In this document: positions 44,361 through 57,740 of the stretch, in pieces | Position numbering within the stretch: position 1 is the stretch's first letter | How the letters are laid out: each line of letters starts with the position of its first letter | Assembly (NCBI RefSeq): GCF_037975245.1 | Contig: NC_092572.1 | Coordinates: forward strand, 27,389,989 to 27,453,988 | Source of the DNA: Apostichopus japonicus | Taxonomy: Eukaryota > Echinodermata > Holothuroidea > Aspidochirotida > Stichopodidae | Direction: 5' to 3' | Length of the DNA stretch: 64,000 bases | Made by a program: the position numbers and the translations under genes | Notes under the pieces: generated by a model | What the model was told of the DNA's origin: nothing | What the model saw: only the letters and a program-made list of their open reading frames with translations | The model's database searches: none

Positions 44361-45587
44361 AGCATTTAACAAAAACACATTTTTGAAATGAACAGCTTTC
44401 TTTTTTTCATAAATACCACAACTTCTTCTCTAAAGAACCAAAATTTCTTCCAATCTCACATATGATATTTGAAAACAAATAAATCATAACAATCAACTGC
44501 AACATACAGACTTAACATTTCCATTACAGAAATGTTCATGCTAAAAACAGTGATGCATTTCCATATGGCTAATAGTCCCTTACCCATTGTCTGGAAACCT
44601 TCTTGCATCTGTAGTGCTCAATGAACACAAAGCAAGATGTTTAACAACAATTACTTGTATTCAGTTACTTCCCTCCCCTCCCCTGGGAAAGAGATAGCAC
44701 AGTTTGTGGTATAGGCTATCATATGGGTGCACTCAAATATCATAACATTAGGCCTTGTTGACAATAACATTTTGACCAATGATTATGGAACTTGCAGTTG
44801 AATTGTTTCTAAGAATATCAGGTAAGATTTGAATCATTTTTTGATCACAAACGTTGTAAGTTTTATGAATTTTGTGGGAAGCTAAAATCTCTGATACTGA
44901 AAAGGACTTTTCATCTCAAGAGTATAGGACCCTGTTTGTTCTCTTTGCATTGAGAGTTGCTTAAATCAAATGTGCATTCATTATAACATAGAAATTTCTT
45001 TGTTAAAAACTTTTTTGCATTCCCATTGACCACATGCTTTGACAGATTTTACATCAACAAAAGTAGTTGTTGAAGCTTGAGTTGTATCTTGAGTCGTATC
45101 TGTACAACTACACTAGAAAAGTAGGTCATAGTACCATTTAAGCGTAATTGGTGTTTGGTCGTGACTCAAGCTCTTTTCTTACGAGAAACAATTTTTTAGG
45201 GGGACTTGGAGAAACAAATTCCTGTTGTACTGTACAGGTTCCAGTACTGTACATGTACAATGCATGTCAAATTTGAATTTGTAGCCTCGAAACTTCAACA
45301 AAAATCAATTAAAAAAGCGCCTTAACTTTGCAAAATGTAGCAATGCTAATTATATGTGCAGTACAGCATAATGCATTTAAACTGTGCAGATCATTAATCA
45401 TGTACCTGTATATGATGGACGAATTGATAATATTTGAATATTTCACAACTGGTAATGTGCACGGGGAGAAGAAAGACAAAATACTTCAATATGAAATGAG
45501 TTTATGTTCCAAAGGGGTAGGCCTACTGTAATCCATTTTTGATTCCTTGCCAAAGGCAAAATAAATAAATTCAATGGTGATGGCATG
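44361..45587. other. Intergenic, nothing recognised
   Basis: AT-rich flank of DIRS B with a few TACAGTAC words near 45230-45260. No exon or transposon end was identified. Confidence 0.5.
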
Positions 45588-46880
45588 TGTTTGTGTGACA
45601 CTCAAGCTTGTAAACATATATCTGAAGCCAAAAAAGTACAGCTTTCTTGAAGTTCATACTAGAAATCTCCCTTTGGGAGTATAATGAACAAGATCCCTGT
45701 TGAAATGGGTGGAGGTTAAAGATCAGTTGAGGTCAACAAAGACTGAACAAGTCACGCTGTAAACCTTGTACACTCACATGATAACTTACAAAGTGAAGCT
45801 TGGATGATGTACAGTACATCTTGGTGAGTGTAATGATGTTTTTGAAATTGTTGGAGGTCAGTGGCCATCAGAGGTCAACAGAGGTGAAATTTTGTAAACG
45901 TTGTATAACTCACAAAGTGTGGCTTGCATGTACTGTACATAGTTCATACATTCTATACTGTACAGTAAGTTCGCAAACTGTGCAATGGTTTACTGTGGAG
46001 GGTATACATTCATACAGTACTGCACTGTACCATCTGTGTACAAATTGATGAGGAAATATCTCGCTGGATCAAGTTTCCTCTCTTAAACCTTGTACAGTAG
46101 TGACATTTAAATGTCAGAATTGAGCCATCCCATCGTCAGATAATGTAGTGTATTTCGTATAGTAATCTAGCACTTAACGTACCTACTGTGTATGTGACAA
46201 GACCTAATTTTATGATATTGGAGTGCACACATATGATACAGTAGCCTATAGACCACAAAATTTGCTATCTCTGTTTGTGTGACACTCAAGCTTGTAAACA
46301 TATCTTAAGCCAAAAAGTACAGCTTTCTTGTAGTTCATAGTACTAGAAATCTCCCTGTGGGAGTATAAGAACAAGATCCCTGTTGATATTGGTAGAGGTC
46401 AAAGATCAGTTGTACATATGATAACTTACAAAGTGAAGCTTGGATGATGTACAGTACTGTGAGTGTGATGTACAGTGATGTGATGATGATGTGATGTGAC
46501 GATGATGATGTAGTTCATAGAGTACATTCTAAACAGTACAGAAAGTTGGCGAACTGTGCAAGAGCCCTATGGTTTACTGTGGAGTGTGGAGGGTACTGTA
46601 TAGTACATGCACAGTACTGTACCATCTGTATACAAATTGATGAGGAAATATCTCGCTGGATCAAGTTTCCTCTCTTAAACCTTGTACAGTAGTGACATTT
46701 AAATGTCAGAATTGAGCCATACCATCGCCAGATAATGTAGTGTACAGTATTTTGGATGGTAATCTAGCACTTTTAAACGTACAGTACCTACAGTGTATGT
46801 GACATGACCTAATTTTATGATATTGGAGTGCACACATACAGTATGATAGCCTACTGTATACCACAAAATTTGCTATCTCT
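45588..46880. repeat. Diverged tandem duplication of about 610-680 bp
   Basis: Unit 1 (45588-46271) and unit 2 (46272-46880) share TTTGTGTGACACTCAAGCTT, GGAAATATCTCGCTGGATCA, TTAAATGTCAGAATTGAGCC and CACAAAATTTGCTATCTCT in the same order. They differ mainly by GTACAGTA insertions. Confidence 0.9.
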
Positions 46881-48129
46881 ACACAGGGAAAAGTAGTGGG
46901 TGGGGTGACATTAATATTCCTGCATCGGGTCATGTTGCTGCTTGTTACTGTATGTCGCTGTGTTTGGTTTTTACAAGTAGTTGCATACTTTGTGTTCATT
47001 GAGCATTTCATATGCATGAATGTCTGCAGACAATGGGTAAGGGACTATTAGCCAATCAATCACTGGAAATTTGGACAGGCATCATTGACTATTTTTAGTA
47101 TGAAAGACTCTTGGTAATGGACATATTGTTAGCTCTGTACCTTGCAGTTGATTGTTATGACTAATTCATTTTCAAACAAATTCAATCATGTTTTGCATAT
47201 ATACAGTATAGGCCTAATTGTGAGTGTGTATACTTGGGGTTTGCTCTCTAATAAAAAAAGTTTGCATCTGCCATCCGCAAATTGAAGATTTGGCGTCCCT
47301 GGCTAAAACATTGTGTCCTGAACCGCATAATCCTGCGCTCGTACCAATGCTGTGTAGATACGTACATTGCAATTTACGTCAATTGAACCTTAAAATATCA
47401 TCAATTGGTTTTATAATTTGTCAATTCATGACTTTTTCATTTTTGGCCTATAGCACGATGTACAGTATATTGCCATTTTCATATTCTTTAACCCCATCCC
47501 ACCACCACACCCCCACCCCTACCCTGTCGTTTCTTAATTTGTTCTTCAATGATATGTTTTCTCCTTTTTGGACGGTGGGGGCAATGATATCCAATCTCAG
47601 TAATACATTACATATCTCACCGATGCTGTCCTAGACCCCCCCCAATACCCCCTACACCCACATTCCACCCCAAGGCTACAACCAGCTGACAAAGGAATTA
47701 TGATACATTCTGTACCAGTGATAAGGAAAACATTAAGGTTACATAAGATCTATGCTCAGTACTTCAATACATTTCTCACCCATGCAGTCCCAGACCCCCA
47801 ATACACCCCCTTCCCCTTCCATCTTGAAGACTGCACACAAACATGACATTTAGTGAAGTAATTTATGCATAAAAAAGTTCAGCTTAATCTGTACATGTAT
47901 ATATGACTGCTATACTACCGTACCTACTGGTACCTACAGTATGATTAGTCAGCTATTGAAACAATATACTGTAGTTTTCTGACAACTAATTAATTGCTAA
48001 TAATTACACCTCATTAATTACAGGAAATATGGCAACCAAAAACAAGGAACCTTTGGTTCAGGTGAACTTTATGATGCTGTGCAGTCTGAGCACAAAAGAC
48101 AACCACCGGACTAATGGGTCTTGAACCAC
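46881..48129. other. Intergenic with a dispersed repeat
   Basis: About 47255-47355 is an inverted copy of 37823-37925. C-rich blocks lie near 47490-47530 and 47632-47670. No gene was recognised. Confidence 0.5.
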
Positions 48130-48728
48130 TTAAAGCAGCATTTTGCGTTGGGTCGCTTTTTTCCACTTTTTTAACATGTGCATCGATTTTTTTACATGTA
48201 TCAATCATAAAACAGCAATCTAAGATACCATCCAAGTTTCACCCTGCCAAGAGCGTTAATTAGCGAGTAATTAACGATTTATGTCGATAAATGAGAAGAG
48301 TGTCCTCGACAAATTTCACAGTTAAAATTAATCGCATACAATTCCGCCAAACCCACTAGTTTGAATTCAACCAATCAGAGATGCAGGTTTAGTTATGAGC
48401 CGTTGCTGGTTGTACCAGGGAGTTGTTATGCAACTCCCTGGTACAACTGCCATATAGATTGTACACAAATCAAGCGTGGTGTTATATTACGTATCTGTCA
48501 ATGACGTTCGTAGTGTTTAAATATTCATATTATGGGCGAGGTTTATTGGGTTCCCAACGGAAAATATCTTGGAGAACAACAAAGTTGAAAGTTGCAATTT
48601 TTTCGACTTTTATGCCACCATTTGAAGTAAAATATAAATAGATTAGCTAGTTATGTATGTCGTTATGGCAAAGTGGAATCAGTGAGGTTGAGAAAAATCA
48701 TAGAAAAGGACGCAAAATGCTGCTTTAA
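48130..48728. mobile_element. TTAA-flanked MITE, copy 2
   Basis: TTAA|AGCAGCATTTTGCG at the left and CGCAAAATGCTGCT|TTAA at the right. 599 bp including both TTAA sites. The central hairpin GTTGTACCAGGGAGTTG / CAACTCCCTGGTACAAC is at 48408-48446. It is the most regular of the three copies. TTAA targets are typical of piggyBac-type elements, but the tips do not show their usual CCC start. Confidence 0.9.
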
Positions 48729-51700
48729 GCGTACAGTATACAGTACCCTCCCTTGCCACCTCACGCCCCTTCTCCCCTCCCCCCACCCGGCCTAACAGGC
48801 AATCTGTACTGTACCGGTCCAAAGTGCAACTACTGTACGTACAGTACAGCAATCGTGTGTCAAAATGACGTTCAATGTTGCGTTCACGGGGGCAACAACA
48901 TCCTTTCCTGATCTCGGGAACATGGGTTATCTTTCTCTACAGTGAGTGTGTTATCTATTATTAACAGCTCATTAAACAGTGTACCACTTACCCCTAATTT
49001 AATTTGTACTTGAATGCTGCATACATGTTACACTAACAGTAAAAATTGTCATATCAGTGTGTAACACCATCAACTAGTTTGATTCTTCCCATTCAAATGC
49101 CACACTCATTCTGTGGCCTACCGTACGTACCTTAAATACAGTAGACCTTGAACTTGAAAATCGACTCACCAGTACCATCCAAAACAGGGAAGAAACAAAC
49201 GTCGTTCACTTGTTTCTCACAAATACGGGAGTCATTGAAATGTCCACAGACCTTGCTGTGCTGAACAATAAGAATTGCACTGGGTCACTAAGTGTATACT
49301 GACATACAGTACTTAGCTGTGTACACATATACTGCTCAGACTGTTACAAGTACTGTAGAGAAGGTGCTCTACTCTGTAGTTAGTCAGAGTATATAATACC
49401 CACACACTAACCCTTCACTGTGCTGAGGGTGCTCCTCTCACAAACAATATTTGCCCATAAAACATTCACTATTAGTACTCAGTATATATACTAACTAGTA
49501 CAACTACATACATAACTCAAGCCACTGAAACAACATGCATCCTGCGATGCCAAGGTCACAGTGTCTTGAAGGTATCTCAAAGGTGGTAACATGCTGGTTT
49601 TACCTTCAATGTTCCATTTTTCGGTGTCAATAACTGACATTCCTAACTGTGTAAGATTTGAATAGCTACGTAACTGAGCACATGATCAACTAGGTTTTTT
49701 TTTTTTTTAGAGGGTTCTCCAAGGTACAAAAAAAAAAAAAAAAATACAGGGTCAGATTTGGTACCCTGAAGGCTGGGCAAGTTGCCATGTTTGATTAATT
49801 ATGTTATAATAGTTCATGTGTATATATGTCACCCCACTGAAGATGGAATGTGAAAATTCTTGTAAGAGTCATTATCTAAGTCGCACCAGTATCTAGAGTA
49901 CAGGCCAACAGTGCGTAGCTACTTAGTATGTGCACAGTGCTTTAACATACAGTTCATCCACAAGCTATCTTGCAGCTGTTTATTTTCTTCTTGCTTCTTG
50001 TTTTTTTTTTTGGCACATTACTGTATATATGTCATTCTTCAAGACCTACTGTACAATAACACATGTGGCAACATTCATAAACAAATGGGAAGCCCTGATA
50101 TCCTACAGTTCTACACATACAGTGTTGAATAGCTCTATACTTCAGACTTCTCCTGTAATGGAAGCCATTTAAGTACCAATGGTACAGTAATTTGACTGCA
50201 ATTATACAGTACTTACACAGATATACATAGCTACAGTGCATACAGGTGTCCCACAAACTTTAAATAGTGCATTCAACTTTGATCTCTTTACGTTGTTTAT
50301 TAATTTCGTCATTTCATGTGCATATTAACCATGATCATGTTACAACTTAAATTATATATTTATATAACTGATGACATTCCAAAGTACAAACTTCTAATGG
50401 TCATATCAGGTGGCCACCAATGGTTCTTCATCAAAATACAAGTTTGTATTGATGGTTTTTAAAATGTTGATTAATGCATAATATATTTGAAATGGCATGC
50501 AGCACACTGAGCTACATTGTGGCAAAATTTGATGCACGCAAGATGTGCACAGTTTAAAATGTAACCTCTAGACATACAGTACTATACTATGTAGGTATAT
50601 ATGCAAACTACTGAAATTATTTCCATGCATGCAACACTACACTGCACAGGCACTATAGACTGGAACCACACATTGTTTGTTTGTTTTCATGTGACCAACT
50701 CAATTAATAACCACCACCACCAGTGCCCGTCCATGCATACAGTTTCAAAATCCAGGCTTCTTTTTCGAAGTTGGGATTGATTCCGAATCAATCTGCAAAG
50801 TTATGATAATGGGAGATGCAATTTAGTATAGACCTCTGACCTCTTGGCATGCACTGTCTCAGTATCCGGGCTGGCATAATATGCAGTACTACCGATGGTA
50901 AATTGTTATCGATGTTTGCAGTACCAGTACACAGTGCAATGGCACTAGTACAGCACATACCGTATAACAGTACCACTTCAAGAACAATTTCCCTTGCCGA
51001 GCACTAGTCCTGTACGAGCCCTAAGCTTTCTAACTGACACGCGACCACCATTAACTTTTAACGTACAGTGGTTTCTGGGTTATAGTAATAATTCAACAGT
51101 AGAGTACTGTACCATGTACTGAACTATACATCCACTGTACACGCAAGGCAATAAAGACAGAAAAACCAAGATATGCAATGCATCATGTACATAGACCCAA
51201 CAGAAACCATGCAACGGAACTATTAATGCCATAAAAAACTGTACGTAAGCTTTGAGTTTCTTCTCCCTTAAAGTAATGATATCTCCGGAGGTGGGGGGGG
51301 GCCTGATGTCAGTAGAGTACATGTAAACTGTAAGTACTGTATGTTCAATGGTTCTCGGTGTGAACTGTGAGCAATTTACATAGTGCGGTTGATGAAAAGT
51401 ATTGACCAAAAGTACTGTATGTAAATTTACGTGTAGACATGTATCTAGGGGTATACAGCATTGGTACAAATTAACAACGGTACAGTACAAGTGCATGTGC
51501 GTGCTACAATATTGGCATTACTGGCCACGTGAACGACACCTACCTGATTGGACGTTGAAACTTAAAGTTTCACATAGAATCTGTACATTTGTAGTTTCAG
51601 AGGCGAGCTGAATAGCCAACTTATTGTGAGTCTGTCACGGCACTCAGAAGCACCCCCCCCTAACTTTGTAGGTACAGTACCTTCATGACTTTATTCCCTG

Positions 51701-51816
51701 GTGTGTTGTCCGCCAAAACAATAACACTATGAACAACCGACAAGTTCTTCCTAATACTGCAAGCACTTCCACGCGTACTACAATACTGCGAATCTGCAGG
51801 CAAATGCAGTTCTATG
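48729..51816. other. Intergenic, no gene seen
   Basis: AT-rich, with GTACAGTA words, T and A runs at 49696-49743 and a G run at 51293. No exons were supported. Confidence 0.5.
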
Positions 51817-52880
51817 AAGGTTCTTATTTTTATTATTGCTGAGACATTCTCCTGTTTTAACAAGGTGTACAGTACAGAACATACTGTACATGCCTTCTGG
51901 GAGAAACATTGCCGAATGTTGACATCATTTCAAAGATACAATCACTCTCGATCTGTAATTAACAAAACCACACAGCTCCACCACACAGCTCTAGCCGAGG
52001 AGATGTACTTTGGTATACATGTACGGGGTACATACAGTACCAGGTGGTTAAAAATTAACACCATACTTAAAGCAGCATTTTGCGGTTGGTTGCCCTTTTC
52101 CACCTTTTTGACATGTCCATCAAGTGTTTTACATTCAGGTATACTGTATATCAATCGCAAAACAGCAAAACACGATATTAGCCAAGTTTTCTCACTGCCA
52201 ACAGCGTTAATTGGCGGGTAATTAAGGACTTGTACAGATAATGAGAAAAGTGTCTTCTGACAAATTCCTACAGTTCCCCCAAAACCCACTAAGTAGTTTG
52301 AATTTAACGAATCAGTGAATACTGTAGCTAACATGTTTAGTTATGAGCCGTTGATAAAAATAGATTCAAAAAGTTGCGTTGGTACCACGCTCTGCCATAG
52401 ACAGTGTATATAAAGATACCATGGTGCTATTTTATGTATTGGTCAATGACGTTCAGAGTTTAAACGTAGGGGCAGGGTTCATTGCGCTCCTAATGGTAAA
52501 TATCTTTGAGAAAAACAACATTGAAAACTTTGTAAAGTTTTCGACTTTTATGCCACCACAGGCACCATTTGAAAGTAAGATTTGCATAGATTTTTAAGCT
52601 AGCAAAGATACATGTTGTAATTAGCATCGTGGAGTCAGTGAGGTTGAGAAAATCATACGAAAAGGATGCAAAAAGCTGCTTAATGAATACTGGTTTTTGC
52701 TGTTGAGACATTTCCCTGTTCAACAAGGTACATGTAACTGGTGTATATACTGTACTTTCTGAGAGGAAAATTGCCCAATATTGTAATTGAAAGACACAAT
52801 GACTCTTCATCTATAATTTAACAAAACCATACAATTTTAGCTAAAGAAATGTATACAAATACAGTACTGTACATAGTTCA
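51817..52880. repeat. Tandem duplication split by a MITE
   Basis: 51817-52066 and about 52684-52880 are diverged copies: GCTGAGACATTCTCCTG against GTTGAGACATTTCCCTG, and AATTAACAAAACCACACAG against AATTTAACAAAACCATACA. The TTAA MITE (52067-52683) sits between the units. Confidence 0.8.
52067..52683. mobile_element. TTAA-flanked MITE, copy 3
   Basis: TTAA|AGCAGCATTTTGCGG at the left and GATGCAAAAAGCTGC|TTAA at the right. It is collinear with copy 2 but has lost most of the central hairpin and carries more substitutions, so it looks older. Confidence 0.87.
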
Positions 52881-53199
52881 CATGTACCAGACAAAGGCCC
52901 CAATGATCTGTGCAACATTGTGTACCTGTACCTACAGTATCGTATTCACATACGTATATTGAATTTTAACTACCTTTGAACTACCTGTATAAACACCACA
53001 CAAGGTTACTTATTGTTTACACTCAATTGTCAGCCGCAGTAAGTCATTCTTCCACCAGATAGATATTTTTTTTTTTTTTATCTATTTCACTAAAATTTTC
53101 AATTTTTTACATAATAAATCTGTACTGTAAAATGTCATAAACAAACATTTATAACCTCGGTGAATAGTGCAAGATGGTATTTTTCAGCTGTAAATCAGC

Positions 53200-53590
53200 T
53201 GTTTTCAGAATAAATCACTTGACCTGCTACAGTACAGAATATACTGTATACCAATGTTACACATATTTATGGCAACATTTCAGGTGCAATGCCAAATTGA
53301 TATTCAGCTGCTCACACATACAGACTCACTAAGTGACACTAACTGTTTTAACTGTTCAATACCTAGTCCATGGTGTTTTTTATGTAGTTCACTATAGTAC
53401 GGTATATCAGATCTAGAATAAACTGTCTTGGGAGTAAATCACATGACCTGCTACAGTACAGAATATATACCACTGTTACACATTTATGGCAACATTACAG
53501 GGTGCAATGCCAAATTGAAATTCAGCTGATCACATGAACTTACAGACTTACTATCCATTATAACTGTACAATACCTAGTCCATGGGAATA
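53200..53590. repeat. Diverged tandem duplication, about 225-bp period
   Basis: GACCTGCTACAGTACAGAAT occurs at 53221 and 53449. Both units continue to TGCAATGCCAAATTGA, ATTCAGCTG and CAATACCTAGTCCATGG. Confidence 0.88.
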
Positions 53591-56050
53591 TGATAACATC
53601 CGAATGGTAGGATGTAAGCTCAAGTGGGATTAGGGGGAGCACCATAGTAACAGTAAGTGCCATTTCAAACGTTAACAATTCGATATTTTTACAAAATTTA
53701 GTCAAGTGTGCAACTTCGCAGAACGGAACTACCAGTATTTCAGATGGGCCAGTGTAAAGTGGAAATATGCTAGATCGATCTAGCCTAGCACTCTTTCGTA
53801 AAGTAAGTAAATTTCATCTAAGAAAAAGCTACATTTTTGAAAATAAAATTGATTTAAAAAGTGCTTCTAAGTATCACCATTTTACATCTAGACCCTCCCC
53901 TCTATCAGTCACGAATAAATGTCCCTGATTCCAGTCAGGCAAATATGGTCACCTTATATAACTATACTGTACATGAAGATATTGGAAAATTGCATTTGAT
54001 TTGAGACGGCTATGAGCTGGGCGAGGTCGACTGAAGAGCTTAGTGAGAATATGAACTCATTGAAACAAGAGCCCAACAGGCACTGTGGTCCTTGCTTAGT
54101 GGAATATTAAAGTGTTCCAGTAAGTACTGTACGTCAAATGTTTTAGCCCTTCTACAAGTATCAATACAGTAAGGAGTACAGAGGCAAGAACCCTTTCATT
54201 TCAGAAAAAAAGTCTTGTGTCCAATAACTCGGACGCTCAAGCTAAATTATGTTTCTATCCAAAAACGATTCTAGAGGCACTTCTAATACCAGCTTACAAC
54301 GTCAGAAATCTATCCGATAATCTGGACGGAATTTAAACTATCAGTACAGGGATGTATTTCTGCTACGAAAAAAATCAAAGGTGATACAAGTTTGAACACA
54401 AAATTGCTGTGAAGAAATATATTGAAGTAGCGTCTTGTTTTGACAAAAGCGTACAATTTACAACAACTATTTACTAACTTTTCAAAACAAAACAAGAAGC
54501 AGAGGGAGTAGGAGCAGTATCAAAATAAAAAGAGAAATACAGTCTGACATATTGATGATAGTGCCTTCCGTTCCACAAAGATATCATTTTACCTAGGCTC
54601 AAAACATTTTCAAAACAAGTTAGTACGGAACTAGTACAGAACACATGAAGTAATCCAATAAATCCCAGACTGAATAACGAACATAAATACACTACAGCAT
54701 CGTTACTTTATTGTGTACTACCTGCCGATATACAACCAAAAATGTTAAAGTGCAACACAAGTCTTCGGAGATCCAGATGGAACCTGCTATCCTCAAGACC
54801 TTTCATATCAAGATTTAAAATCACTTCATTGTTTTAACATGTCACTCCTGTACCTCATTCAAAGTTTCTAAACTGATACCGCCCAACGTACTGCCATAAC
54901 CAGACACAAAAGGTGCCACGAAATGTAACAATGTTTAACATGTCGGAAACATCAGAAGTACTCGTAATACGCAGATCTTACCAACGTTTGACCCTACAGT
55001 ACAGTAGATGAAGTGTCTGTTTCTCACCGTTCAAGGTCCAGGCTTCCAGTTATTTTCCTCTTTTTTTTTTGATGGTTATCGAAGGGGGTTTTTTTGGCCA
55101 ATAATAAGATGTATATATATTGCGCAAATTTGAACATTTTGAGAAACACACTCCAGGGACGTTAAATCTTGCTGTTTCGCGGGACTGCGCACATACTTGT
55201 ACTTGTAGGTTGCTGCAAAGGGTCCGCTTGGGTCACCCCTCCTCCTCTCAAGATTAAGAAATGGCTTAATATATTGTGGCACGTTTTCCTGGCAGTTTGC
55301 CACAGTTTTAAGAATTTATTGTTTGCTGGCTCAAAGTGGAATGCAAATTAACAGGTGTCAGGTCTGTGTCAGCAGAACCAGGACAAGACCTAGATTTCAA
55401 GGGCAGTCAATTCTGAGCGCTCACCCGCAATTGGGATACGTGTCTGGGAATGGGGGTTAAGAAATTCGAAAGATAGCAAAGTACGCATGAAACAGGAATA
55501 TGAAAACTCCCTAATGATATATACTTAATGTTGCAAGGCACCCATTTTAGTTTACTCCTTCATGTTCGTTTACAACTGGTTATTATAATGCAAGTTGCAT
55601 GGAGCTGGTAAGCATCATAGTGCCATTTTATACTGTGCTTGAACATTTTCGCCATGGCTAACCAGTCTGTGAATCCTCAAAATGTTTTTTAGTTGGTAAT
55701 CGAACAGTCAACGAAAAATGTCATGCAATTGGAAAATGTTTTCCTACATTGTTAGATTTATAACTTTCTTTTATGTAACACCTTTTTTTGTTCAAAGTTT
55801 TTGTTTTAGTATACTCAAATCCACTGATTATTTTGTAAGTACGACACTTCTTGCGACAAAGAATTACCATACGTTTATTATTGCTGCTATCTTCGACCAC
55901 ATGGTAGTCTAACACAACACTAAGTCAATGGGAAAATCTTGCCTAACCATTGGTTTGCAAGAAAAGCACTTTCATGTACTGTAGGGATCGCGAGCGGGAT
56001 TAAGTTCGTATGTGGCTTTCTTGTGTTTGTATATGGCATTATTCTCGGCA
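53591..56050. other. Intergenic, no gene seen
   Basis: AT-rich. Blocks near 54915-54960 and 55265-55340 recur in diverged form inside DIRS B (near 41312 and 41600), marking a dispersed repeat. No exons were supported. Confidence 0.5.
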
Positions 56051-56190
56051 GGGTTCGGTTTCTTCCGGAAGAAACCTATTTCTTCCGGGGACGTGGAAGA
56101 AACTGGAAGAAACCTGTTTCTTCCAGGTTTCTTCCAGTTTCTTCCGGAAGAAACTGGAAGAAACCGGAAGAAACTGGAAGAAACTGTGAT
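56051..56190. repeat. GGAAGAAACY 10-bp palindromic array, copy 1
   Basis: GGAAGAAACT and GGAAGAAACC alternate with their inverted form GGTTTCTTCC, with several TTCTTCCGGAAGAA dyads. The array can fold into hairpins. It is flanked on the left by GGCAGGGTTCGG. Confidence 0.88.
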
Positions 56191-57627
56191 AATTGGCATA
56201 TAGGCAGCACAGCCCACATACATGATAAAGAGACAAATAGCTTACCACCATGTGACTGAAATGCATGCCATTGAAACCATCAAAATATGATGTTTTTGTT
56301 TTGAATATAATTTTGGGTTTTTTCTAGACCAAAAGATGTTTGCTTATAAATCACAATATTGAAGGAATACTTATCATCTCGCGATCCCCTCATCAACCAG
56401 AATTGCATAACTGGCCATACTTTATGAATGATTAACCTGGATTGGCCCATGCACTGAGGATTTAATACAATGAACACCAAGCAAATAGCGGAACAATATA
56501 GATCTATTAGATTTTGGCAACTCCCTAAATTGCAACTTGTAGTTAATAGGAGGACTTGTCATCCCAACAGCAAAAGAACAAACACCCACAATTAAACACA
56601 GCTGACCATGAGCCAGCCCTCATTTCACACTACAACTTTTAGTCTAATCTGTAACCCTGAAGAGTTCAATCTCCACAAAATATGGTCATGTAGTGGTCAA
56701 TGTAATCGTAGTAATGAGGGTGCATTGTAGTAGGCCTACACTAGTTTCCAGGGCACAGTTGTCCCTCCACTCAGAAACTAGTTTTTAACTAAGAACTGGG
56801 CTATAATCAGGACCATTCTGGTCTGCAAAATATTGCTTGCCCATAGTTGTTCCCTTAAAGGACTAGTTCAGGTGTCACAAATGTTTATCTTATATGAAAG
56901 AGGACAATAAAAGAAACCCTATAGTGAAGAAATTATTCAAATATCTTTTTCCGTTTAGGAGATATTCAAGTCTAAAGTTCTATCTGATTGTGTAGGAACT
57001 GCTGAAATCAGACTACAGTAGCTGTGACGTCATATCCTCACAGTCCTGAAAATCTTTGTTATTTTATTAAAATATTTTGTAAGATTTTATGACTTACAAC
57101 CAAAAGATACGTCAGGAGATCTCATATGTGTCAAGGGAAGTATTTGACATTTAACATCTGAAGAATGTTTGATGCAATTTTTTTAGATTTTTGAAAAATA
57201 TGCAATTATTTTTTAATGAAATATATTGACACATGTTAAGGAAGTGAGGATGTGACATCACACCCTTACAGTTAGTCTTTCTACACCAGTCATTTGCAAA
57301 GAAATTTTGAAATCTTCAAAGTGTCATATCTCCTTAACAGAGCATGCTATCATGGTAGTTTCTTCACTTTTCTGTTTGTTTTTTTAAGCTCTTTCATACA
57401 AGAAAGACATATCAGACACCTGAACCAATCCTTTAATTGTCCGATGCTACAGTAGCCTAGTACTATATTGTGTATGTACAGTATATGCTGGAGGCAGGTC
57501 ATGTGCTCCAAACCTAGATATAGACTACCTAGATGACACTATAGTGCTTCTTGTCCATTTATTACATAGTTAGAAATCATTGCAGGTTGTTATGAAACTT
57601 TATCAAAAGTTTTTCCCCAAAAAATGA
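56191..57627. other. Intergenic, nothing recognised
   Basis: AT-rich sequence between the two GGAAGAAAC arrays. No gene or transposon end was identified. Confidence 0.5.
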
Positions 57628-57740
57628 GTTTCTTCCATTTTGTCCGGAAGAAACTGGAAGAAACCTATTTCTTCCGAGTGGAAAAAACCACGGTTTATTC
57701 CGCGGTTTTTTCCACCCCCGGAAGAAACCTGCGAACCCTG
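57628..57740. repeat. GGAAGAAAC palindromic element, copy 2
   Basis: TTTCTTCC units are followed by a palindrome centred on GTTTATTCCGCGG (AAAAAACCACGG / CCGCGGTTTTTT) and GGAAGAAACCTGCGAACCCT. The flank CGAACCCTG is the inverse of CAGGGTTCG beside copy 1, so the two are members of one family. Confidence 0.8.

Noticed and set aside
56051-56190. Cluster of STAT-type TTC(N3)GAA sites, tempting because of the nearby JAK gene
   Set aside because: The dyads are mostly TTCCGGAA (2-base spacing), part of a 10-bp repeat that recurs elsewhere; there is no evidence of a regulated gene nearby.
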